Below are positions 54,444-64,000 of a stretch of DNA of 64,000 nucleotides, piece after piece. Each line of letters opens with the position of its first letter. Position 1 is the first letter of the stretch. The stretch comes from Sycobia sp. Sy_11. Its lineage: Eukaryota > Arthropoda > Insecta > Hymenoptera > Epichrysomallidae. The stretch lies in NCBI GenBank assembly GCA_018907035.1, contig JACCIC010000291.1:310001-374000 (forward strand), in the 5' to 3' direction. Position numbers and translations under genes: made by a program. The notes beneath the pieces were generated by a model. That model made no database searches and had not been told where the DNA came from. It saw nothing but the letters and a program-made list of their open reading frames with translations.

Positions 54444-55924
54444 TTAAATTATTCGCGATCCGGGATAAGTAATCGTAACATGGCTGGAGCATTGATGGGA
54501 GCCAGAGGCATAGCAGTCCTCTATACTGTAATTTTGAGACAAGCATATTTCAACACGATAAAGGTACTGCTTCGCTCGGTCCTGAAATAGCAAATTTACG
54601 TAATGAAAATTTAAGATTAGCACATGACGACAGTGGCTAGAATTTCGAATGGGCCTTACCTGGGACCACAAGCACTTCACGTACGCTCGCTTCCTCAGCG
54701 ACGTCCACAGTGCTTCGACGATCGTGTCCAGCTCGTAGCTGTTGCCCGGATAAATCTTCGACTCGCCGAGTATGTTGCCGATGTTGAAGTCCTGCTGAAA
54801 GACGACGGCCAACTGAAAGAAGTACATGTCGTGCATCGTGATGCACGAGCCGTAGGTCTCGTACTCCGTCGCCCAGAACGGCTCCTCGTTGCCGCTCGCC
54901 ATCAGCGCGGGCCACTTCGATTTCAGATCGAGGAGGAAATTTTCGTGGAACCGATTACGATTGAAGGTCGGCTTGATGCCCGAGGAGGTCTGGCAATTCA
55001 TCACGTACCTGTGATCGCCGTCGATCGGCCGCATCCCGTGGATGACCCATCGCTCGGGATGAAACATGGCCAGGTGCTCGTTTATGTAGGCGATCAGCTC
55101 TTCCGGGGTACCGGTCGCGTTGGTCTGCGAGAAAAACGACGTTATGGGCGAGTTTTGAGCGAATATTATCTGGTAATAATTGCCTGTTATGCTGCAGGAA
55201 AGAATTGTCCATTTATTTACTTGTCAAAACAGATAGGGGAGGGAAAAATTTAATACAAGAATTACAATATAATAAAGAGATAAGAATAGAAATATCGAAG
55301 TCATCAACAAGGTCTACTCTCTGTAAACTTTAACCCTACGAATTTTTCTTCGACTTCAGTATGCTCCCAAAATTACTGGCGACTTTAAATGTTTTAAATT
55401 CCATTTCAAAATTTCTATATGCATATACACTTTCTGTATGTAAAAATGAAAACAAACGGAGTACCCGAAACGGTCAATTCATTTTGTAACAATAATCCGC
55501 ATCTATATAACGATTATACTGAAAATTTAATTTCTTTTAATTCTTGGTACTATAAGCTTTAGACGTTGCAATCAGTATAGCCAAAAATCAAAACACTTTT
55601 TTTTGTATATTAATTTTTTCGCTTGATGCTATAGATGTTCGAAGGTAGATCTGACAGCTATCGCCCCATGCTACTATATATTTTATGGCACAACAAGCGT
55701 ACAATTAATATTGTATACCTTGCTTTTGCGGCAGAAAATAGTGTTTAAAATTTAGAATTTTCGACGAATTATACTGCAAACTGCAAAATTTTACACGAGT
55801 TCACATTTTTACGCCCACATTACGTAAAAGATATATTAAGTACTTACGTTGGATTTGATTTACAGAATGATACGACACCAAATGCTACGATGAGCTTCAG
55901 CATTTTTAATAAAATGTCTCTCAT
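54444..55924 (-). CDS. Secreted RNase T2-family protein, probable pseudoenzyme (three exons, complete)
   Basis: Three exons on the minus strand: 55924-55848, 55191-54660 and 54581-54444, joined through GT-AG introns of 656 and 78 nt. The first junction splits a Thr codon 2+1; the second is phase 0. The spliced product is 248 residues, normal for the family. Residues 1 to about 24 form a signal peptide (hydrophobic LKLIVAFGVVSFC), so the protein should be secreted or lysosomal. Family features seen: a beta-strand NYYQIIFAQ (30-38) like the usual YYLLxLQWPP strand; CAS I as WVIHGMRP (74-81) with the catalytic-type His77; CAS II as PFWATEYETYGSC (130-142); a C-terminal YLYRVEIC strand (209-216) and Cys226. 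Cys92 and Cys142 fit the conserved family disulfide. NAT (50-52) and NYS (220-222) are N-glycosylation sequons. The family consensus FWxHEWxKHGTC is changed to T134, E135, Y136, T138 and Y139: both CAS II histidines and the lysine are gone and only the Glu remains. The Trp and Cys of the WPPxxC segment and the Trp of HGLWP are also lost. A variant poly(A) signal GATAAA lies about 80 nt past the stop; no AATAAA was seen close by. Family membership is secure; inactivity is inferred. Confidence 0.9.
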
Positions 55925-56975
55925 GCTGAATAGATTCAACGTCGAATACTTATATTTAAATTTTTTCCTTAAAACTAAATTAGTAAATTTTTTAATTTGA
56001 TTTTGTTTTGTTAGATTTAGAATAATTCAATCAATAGCAGATCTACGTAAAGGAATAAACAATACTAGCTATGAAACGAAAATAATAATTCAACGCGTTT
56101 TTACTTAAATGATGTAACATACAAGACTACAAGAGTGATATAAAGAATGAAACTTAACAATGTACTCCACGATACTTATATACATGTTTTCTTTTTTAAT
56201 TATAAATAGTAGGCTTTCATTTATACGTATATTAATTTATGAGTGCGCATATCGACTAAATATAGGTAAAGTAAATATTAAAACACTACAAGTCGAATTT
56301 AAGAATGTTTATTGTATGGAGTTATCGATGCATGCTTCCATATTCTTTTGTCATAATAGCTTACCTATTGCTATATCAGTGAACTGTATTTATCATTTTT
56401 GTTATTATGTTTTGTCTATGGAAGAACAAGTAATACGTTTGTAAAAATTTCTAAGATTATATTACAAAAGTGTCGTAACTGTACCATTGCTGTACCAGAT
56501 CTGATTTTTAAGTGATTTGAAGGAAAAAAATAACAACTCAAGAAACTGAAGCGAACTGTATTTTTTTTTATTGAAACATGCATATGTTCTTTACAATTTA
56601 ATCATATACAAAACTCCCATTATTATCATATTATAATTGGATTAAAATTAAAATTTTGAATAAAATTATTTTTATTACAAATAATAAATCACTCTATCTC
56701 TTAATATTCTAAAGATAAATGTACCAGCCTTATTTGACTAAACTACAATTTCTTTTAAATTTTAGTTAATGAATATATGAGAATAATTGAATCTGAAAGG
56801 AATCTATAAATAATATGCAAATTTTTCAATTTATGTATTATTAAAGTCTAAAAATATTAAAATATTTAAATTAGTTAATAACGGAAGATGACAAAGGCAT
56901 ACGGGACTTCGAATTATTTCACATTCTTTCAAATGACTCTATTATCTTTTCGAAAGCCACATATAGATGTAGAAC

Positions 56976-56979
<4 letters not shown>

Positions 56980-57026
<47 letters not shown>
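56980..57026. repeat. (TA)n microsatellite
   Basis: A perfect TA run of about 47 bp. Confidence 0.95.
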
Positions 57027-57028
<2 letters not shown>

Positions 57029-58695
57029 GTATATATTATTTCCGCGAGAACTGTGACGTTATTATATAATTCATTAGGGATAACATGTGTGTAAATATTT
57101 AAACGTCCACATAATTGCTTTATCTAAGTACTTCCTTGTAGATTGCGTTATTAATCCGCCTTTCAAGTGCAAGCCTTAGTAACCCACTCGGTTTTCATTC
57201 GACTCGAATCCGACTGTGTTTAATGGCTATTCGTGCCACTTATTCACGATCATTCTTAAATGTCTATCCCCGGTCAATTTATTGTATATTTAAGAATCGA
57301 AGATCTTGTTAAATTTTGCTCTGAAATAAGAAAAGAAATTCAGTCTAATAATTAAATACGATTTGTGCGAAGTTTCCAAGAAATAATAAGCCAGCATGTT
57401 ACAAAAATTAAATAATTTTATTGTGTCTGAAAATATTTTTACGGATTTTTTTATCTGAAACAATATATAACATTGAAAATCGAAAAAAATGGATCGTACA
57501 TTTTGTCTAAATATAAATTTGAAACAGTGTTTATTAAATTTCAATTCCATTTTAAATATATTTTTTTCAACGAATTTGAACTTCGAATATGTGCTGGTTT
57601 TGATCCTCTAGGACGAGTGCGCGATTCCCGAAATTAGTGACCAAGTAATTTAATTTATGCAACTTTTAAAAAGTATTCTGAAATAATTATTTCATCTAAA
57701 ATAATTATTTTATTATTCTTTACGTTTCAATGACATGCCTTTTATATAACGCTAGTTTTCTTTCTCGGAATTTTTTTCTATAGAATTTGTAATACAGAAA
57801 TAAAATATAAGTGTACATAATTTAAACGATAATTATGAACATCTATATAATATCATTAGATAAATCTGTTGTAATATGGCAATTGTATTAAAATAGACAT
57901 TAAAATAATGTATGAACAATGAAGTAATATATATTAAAACATTGCAGAGTTTTTGGTGGTTCGACGTTTCGTCACATTATAATTGGATTTCGTATATTGT
58001 AAGTAGCAGTCTATGTGTTTGGAAACCGGGAGTTATTACCTCCTTTGTCCATATCACCATATCACTGAAGACCTGTATTCTATTTTTTCTTCCTCGATCC
58101 ATGTTATTAGAACCTATTTAACGAAAGCCGGCCATTAATTTTTTATATTAAAATAACAAACTCGGGTAATCAGTTCATCGTGTCCTTTTCCACGTCATAA
58201 GATCCGGCTACATATGAGTTTTAATAGGTTTGCTATTATCAGTACAGTGCAAGCCAAGTGTTCGGAAATTTTTTCGAAAAATTGGAAAAAATGCCCCAGC
58301 TGCGATATTGCTTGCCAGGCGTACTGTCATATGCTTCTCGAGAGATAGATCGTCAACGGTTATATATGAGAATTTTTGATTGTACAAGCAAAGTCATCCA
58401 TCAGAATCAAATGCATCGTTTGACCATCTCATGAATCATCCGATTAACATCGCATTATAGTTCTCTCTCTACACTTTTCCGATAATTTCTTATAAGAAAT
58501 TAATTTTTCATCTAAACTAATAGCTCGATAAATAAGAAAGTTACATCGAATACTAACGTGGCTAGACTAATTTTCGCAAATTAAAAAGAATATTACTGGC
58601 AGCAGCAGTAGATAGGTCTTAAAGTCTATGACTGAGGTTAGACAACTGATTCCATTCTAAAGTATGAAAGTTTCTACTTAAGTTTCTCAAATAAT

Positions 58696-58698
<3 letters not shown>

Positions 58699-58750
<52 letters not shown>
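58699..58750. repeat. (TA)n microsatellite
   Basis: A perfect TA run of about 51 bp. Confidence 0.95.
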
Positions 58751-59492
58751 TACTACTATTTTTTTGAGTATTGCTATGTCAAATTAAAAATACAAAAAAT
58801 ATATTGTACATGTTGTGAACATATAAGGATTATTTCAGATTTAAAAATATTTAATGAGAAATCATACTTTAATGCAACACTATCTTAATGTAACTTTATT
58901 ATAAATATGTAATGAATAAGTATTAAAATGTATTCTCATTTCAGATATCTATATATTATCCTCTATTTCGCATCGTCTTTCTTAAATAATGCTTTTAAGT
59001 CTTTCGTATTAAACTATCGTATAATATATCGTTAAGCTTTGAAATTAATTAATGTGTATAGATAAACGTCTAAAAAGTAAGAAGACATTTTATGCTCAAT
59101 AAATTAAAAGAATATATTTAATATCAAAGGAGTACATCTGTGCATATGAATTACATATTTATATTGTAATGGGACCAAATATAACGTTAAAAATTGTTTT
59201 ATTGCACGCTAAACAAGAAAAAATTCTAAAAATTATTTTTCTACTGTCCTTGCGAATTTCAAATAATAAAGAAAGCCTTTAAAAACTTGCTACGAGCTAT
59301 GTTACGTAAAAAATGATTGTAAGCAACGGAAATTATTCTTATTGTAATTTATTAATAATTGAATACATTTAAAATTATGATATCAGCGAAAAAATAAAAA
59401 TGAATGAATTACTGAGACAATTCTAAAAAATAAATGTAAATATATTCTGAATACGCTAATAATTACATAATAGATAATTTTATGTATCAAAA

Positions 59493-59542
59493 ATTATAAT
59501 AAATATATTGTACCAATATTATAATAAGTATATTGCACCAAT
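59493..59542. repeat. 25-bp tandem duplication
   Basis: Two adjacent 25-bp copies of ATTATAATAAATATATTG followed by TACCAAT differ at two positions. Confidence 0.6.
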
Positions 59543-60214
59543 ATCGTCGATTTGTATATCTATGATACGTTACAATGCAATATAAATTATATTCCGAAAG
59601 TGACAAATAATATAGCCAAGTCTATTATTACGAAAAGATATTAATTTCGTATTATTTTAAGTATGCTCTCCCCCGTTATTGGCAATTCCTTGGCGCATTC
59701 GGATTTTCCTTGTAAATTTAAAGAAACTTTTGATAAAGCTTTCGTTGAAGAGCTAGCGATATTACATAAATGAAATGCATTAGGATTATTCGAAATGTAT
59801 TAAGTTTCTGAATTCCATTCATTAATTTTCACGATAGCGAATGCATTACTGATTATCGATGTAAGAAGTTTGGGATATGGAAAAGGATGGAGAAAGAAGA
59901 AAGAGTGTGAGAGAGAGAGAGAGAGAGAGCGAGAGAGAAATCTGACTAACCCAAATCCGTGGAAATTCGTAAAACTGGGCAAAAGTTTCATAGTCGAACG
60001 TTCTCTAATCGGGCAGGAAAGTTGGTCAGAGCCCGCCCGATTTCATCGTCCAAATTCCTGACTTTTTTCCTTCACTCTTTACATTATGCTTGTTCGTCCA
60101 ACCGACGAAGTACCTTGTCCAGAAACTTACCCGGTGAGAATCGATTGCCTCTTCAAGCTGGATCGGTTCTATAGCTTCGTCTACTGTGATTTTATTGCAG
60201 CCGTGCGCGAAGGA

Positions 60215-60267
<53 letters not shown>
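60215..60267. repeat. (TA)n microsatellite
   Basis: A TA run of about 53 bp that abuts the CNE-like island at 60270-60700. Confidence 0.95.
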
Positions 60268-60269
<2 letters not shown>

Positions 60270-60271
<2 letters not shown>

Positions 60272-60700
60272 TACAATGCCGCGCCGATTAATACGCGCGA
60301 ACGAGGCCGTTAATGCGCGCGTCTCATTTGACGCGATTCATTTGCCCCTCGCGTCGGAGTAGAATAGCCGCTCGGGCCGCCCCCAGTCGGGCGTGCCAAT
60401 GAGTTTAATTATCCTTGCCGCCGGTGGCGACTGCGGGAGGGGCAGGGGTGCAAAAAAAAACCGGTGCACGAAACGAAGTTCGCCGTGTGCTTTTGAGCCG
60501 CTGAAGCGAGCTTTATTTAATTACGCATTAGCGATTTATTAAATGAATATGAAGTTAATTAATGGCCGGAATTTACGTCGCGTAAAAAACTTCATTCGCT
60601 TAGAAACTGTCGGGAAATGTCGGCGAATTTAACGCGCTCGTAAGTCATTCCGAGGCGAGGATTAATTTTATACGCCACTTTTTAGCTTATGCGCTCTTCC
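60270..60700. promoter_or_regulatory. CNE-like island with clustered TTAATTA motifs
   Basis: Directly after a TA array, GC-rich sequence carries GAGTTTAATTATCC, TTTAATTACGCATTAGCG and GAAGTTAATTAATGGCC plus several ATTA cores, interleaved with CpG-rich blocks. No ORF is supported. It lies about 4.3 kb upstream of the RNase T2 gene and, if the + strand gene has a long intron, inside that intron. Confidence 0.28.
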
Positions 60701-63634
60701 GCGTTCGTCAAAGAATGAAAATAAATTAATCTTTCGGGAAGAAATTTGGCTTGAATAACGACATAGATAGAATCGACGCGATCGACTGCTCTCTATATTT
60801 GATAGAAATAAGGTAGAAAAGTAGATGGAGCTCGGTTGCTCAAGTTTTTCGAACAATCGACTATCTTCTCCGTGTAAATTCTCATGCAGATGAGTAAACG
60901 TTTGAAAAACTAATAAAGTATGGTCAGTTTAGTCTGTGAAAAGGCCGAAAGTATACGGGAAGAAAAGTAATGATTACGAATATGACGAAACTAACGTTTG
61001 CGGGGATGCAATGCAGCGACGCTGGCAATTAACGATCATTTGTATAGACTCGCGATCTGGTGCGATTCGGCATAAATAAATATATACTTTTTTCGGTCAG
61101 CTTCCGATGGGTTTCTTAATGAGCACTTTTCCCATTTTGTACTTTTAGGTCTGTCTCGGTTGACTGGTAATAGATTTACAAATACATCGCATAGTTCTAC
61201 ATTCATTATCGAGTCTCCTTAAGCTTGCACGATTGCACCTGTAAATTTTACTCGGCCAACAAGAATTTTCGCCGATTCACATCGGGCGCGAATGTCATAT
61301 ACCTTTCCATTACTCTCTAATGCGACTTTATAACTCGCACGGCACCTTCGTCCTTTACCATTCTACTCGCTCTTATCGCACCCTCTGGTCTTGTATTCTC
61401 CGCTGTATACGGCACCTGGCTTCTCAACTCTTCTCAGCACTCTCTCATTTCAATTCTAGACTTATAATAAAGCTCTTGCGGAGAAAAGTAATTTAATTAC
61501 GAAGGAGCCGCTTCTTAATACTTTTTCGAATATTAATACCATTGGAATGAAACGGTTTTTGTATGACAGTTGTATAATACTTAATAGCAACCTAAACAGT
61601 TTCAAATATATGACTGAGAAATAAAAATACTCGCAAAGATAGGTCACATTGATGGACATTTGATTGACTGATTTGATCCAGATCTACAGAGGTGTCTGAC
61701 TATGATTACCAACGTATAAAGTTTTAGAACCTAACGCTGTTCTATTCCCAATGTGTAATACTTTCTTGATGTAGCTTTAAGATCGATTATAGATCTACGC
61801 ACGTAAGGATAATCAGTGCATTATGAATTGTACCTGCGAAATCTCGGCTGAACTTCGATCGACGATAATTTCGACACTACCTTTGCGGAAATAACTTCAT
61901 TGGAACTGCATAAATGGAAACGGTATTCTTCCTTCAAAACTACTGTCCAAGGTAATGATTTCCCTTAAAAAGTTCTTCATACCATATAGTATATCCAATT
62001 CAATTGAAGGGTTAAGTGTCTGTTGTAAAGAACAAAATATCATATTTTCGGATTGAGGCAGTGTTACGTCTTAGAAGCTTTGCAGGGCTCCCTTTAAACA
62101 TAATTATTAGAGTTACCTCATTCAATCTCAGCCGAAACCGTCACTCAGATGTCGTGGCCTCTACTTGCAATAAACTTTTTCAAATTGTTTATTTAATTAC
62201 GAGAACAAAAGATCATTCATACGTTACTGAAGTGCAGAAGAACATATAATAAATATTCCACAATAACTTTCCTCGAAATCGAGAACCGAATTTCATATTT
62301 ATAATGCCAAGCTAGATTACAATACTTCAATAGGAAATGTATACATATTTTAATTAACTTTCAAATCATATCGTTCAAATAAATATAAATAATTAGCAAA
62401 TAACCCTCTCATAGTATAATATTATAATAGTATATAAAGCAAAAAAACCTTTAATGAGTAAGTTGATGCAGGATCTTTTCGGTATCATAGACAAACAGAT
62501 ATATGTGTTTATTATATAGAATGATTTGATATTGGTACATGATTGAGATATAAAGAATTTTAAAATCGTTTTTTAGCGCTATTATTTTATAAGTTTGTTT
62601 TTTTAAAGCCATATGAATTGAAATACTTCAACTTAATATTTTCCTAGAATCGAGACAAACAGACAATCGAAGCTTATCCAACCAATTCATTCAAAACTGC
62701 ATTTGAAATGCTTTAAAAACAGCATTAAAACTTGAATCAATATTATAATCTTTCGCTGTTAAATTATAATAATTCAAACAAGAAATTCTTTGAATTTTCG
62801 AAACTAATACACTTTCTCACTTCAAATGTCTGATTAAATTATATTCTTAAATATAATTTCAAAGATACAAAAGCCATACATTATTTTTACGATTAAATCA
62901 AAATGCTTAATGTCAATAAAACAATGTCGATATCTATTTCTTAAAAATTTTCAAGAAATAAATATCTTTATTATTAGACTGAATTTCCATCGATTTTTCA
63001 GCATAAAAATAAGTAATACTTTAATTTCTCCATTATTAACAAATATAGTTGCGAATACGTAATATCACGAATACGGCAGCATCATTTCTATGCGCCGCGA
63101 TTGGCTGATGAGCATTGACGTCTTTCGTAAAAAGTTACGAATTCTCTCAGCAATATCCAACACCAATGTTGTCCAGTCGAATAACCGCTTGCCTCTCTCT
63201 TCTTTTTCGATGAACAATAATGGGAGAGATCGGACGCGGGTCGGCATAAACTTGCAGCCATCAGCAGCCGTGTTCCCCTTCAGCCAGCGTCTATTCCCGT
63301 CCACCATCGATCTGAATTGCCTTCAGGTCTCCCCTACTGTCTTCGTATTGACCCCCGAGCATCCAACCGATAGTCAAAATAGCCTTGTGCCCAGTGACCG
63401 ATCGAAAAACAACCTACAACTATATTTTTAATCGCTCTTTTATCCCTGCATACAGTTTAATCCTGGTGCGCGCTTTTATTACCTCGAGCACACCCCCGCG
63501 CACAAGCGAATAAGCACAACGCAAATGAGCCCGTAAACCGACCGCGGCGTACAAATCGCTCTTGGCTCGCGTTTCGTCTCCCTGCTATCTATCTATCTAT
63601 CGATCTATCTATCTATCTATCTACTATTTATCTA

Positions 63635-63689
<55 letters not shown>

Positions 63690-64000
63690 GACAGTGGCAA
63701 TTAATGCGATTGCGGCGAATTGTCGCTGCCGCCTGCGCCGTCGCCGCCGTGCGGCAGTCTACCGTATATGCGATTACGTTACACCGAGGCCAAAGAACTG
63801 CTTACGCGGCCACGGATTAGGAGGGGCGAGGGGGGGAGGGTGGTGGCATCAGGGGATCTCCTGTTGCGCGTCGCCTCGTTCGCAGGACGAAACGCCACTC
63901 GTCTCCGGTGGCTCTCCGCGTCTGCGTCGTTGCGCTGCACGCGCTCGACTCAATTGCAATCCGTGGGAAATTGCGTTCGCTTCAATTGACTTTAGAATCC
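60700..64000. other. Non-coding; GC-rich right end
   Basis: AT-rich to about 63060, then increasingly CpG-rich to the window edge. Open frames at 63065-63431 and 63720-63989 lack domains and are probably GC-driven. Confidence 0.4.
63585..63686. repeat. (CTAT)n(TA)n compound microsatellite
   Basis: CTAT tetramers (about 55 bp, interrupted once by CGAT) pass into a TA run of about 48 bp. Confidence 0.95.

Larger units (their letters stand above)
55925..60214. other. AT-rich sequence upstream of the RNase T2 gene
   Basis: AT-rich with TA arrays, the 25-bp tandem duplication and a palindrome GAAATAATTATTTC near 57680. No clear TATA/initiator pair for the RNase T2 gene was identified, so its promoter is not marked. 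Confidence 0.4.

Noticed and set aside
54637..54915. 92-codon minus-strand frame overlapping the RNase T2 exon
   Set aside because: A +1 shadow of the same exon, rich in Arg and Ala, with no family resemblance.
54624..55253. 209-codon + strand open frame
   Set aside because: It is the antisense shadow of the RNase T2 second exon, where GC-rich codons suppress stops. It has no domains or splice logic of its own.
57170..57240. tRNA-like TTCGACTCGAATCC motif
   Set aside because: No matching acceptor stem or D-arm could be drawn around it.
60086..60268. 60-codon frame containing CPETYPVRIDCLFKLDRFY
   Set aside because: It ends in the TA array as Tyr-Ile repeats and has no usable acceptor; considered as a second exon of the 51124 gene and dropped.

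Overview
This window looks like a nuclear chromosomal segment from an insect, most likely a hymenopteran (ant or parasitoid wasp). The background is AT-rich, CpG is not depleted inside repeated GC-rich patches, very long perfect dinucleotide arrays (TA, CT/GA, CA/GT) are unusually dense, and spliced genes are few and short with a canonical insect architecture. This lineage call is inference from composition and architecture; no marker gene fixes the species. Nothing looks prokaryotic or viral.

The window is gene-poor. Only two protein-coding loci are well supported, both in the last fifth. (1) At 51124-51273 on the + strand lies a first coding exon: an ATG behind an in-frame stop, a long leucine-rich signal peptide, and a strong GTGAGT donor in phase 0. 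The rest of that gene was not found and probably lies beyond a long intron. (2) On the - strand at 54444-55924 lies a complete three-exon gene for a secreted 248-residue RNase T2-family protein. All splice sites are GT-AG and the phases agree. Its second catalytic motif (CAS II) has lost the histidines and the lysine, so it is probably a pseudoenzyme. It may be nested, in antisense, in the large intron of the first gene.

Layout. 1-5950: microsatellite-rich sequence with GC-rich patches. 5950-12650: AT-rich gene desert with one MITE-like hairpin. 12650-25230: alternating GC-rich patches, compound microsatellites and CNE-like islands with homeodomain-type TAAT/ATTA cores. 25230-30400: AT-rich sequence with a degenerate 70-bp fragment of 28S rRNA and a CpG-rich patch. 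30400-37500: microsatellites, a 174-bp MITE-like element with roughly 50-bp terminal inverted repeats, and two GC-rich patches. 37500-50740: mostly unannotatable sequence with one weak coding-like interval. 50740-55924: the two genes. 55925-64000: AT-rich sequence, a CNE-like island at 60270-60700, and a GC-rich end. The gene-poor layout with GC-rich, TAAT-containing islands is what one expects in a developmental-gene regulatory desert or very long introns, but that is inference.
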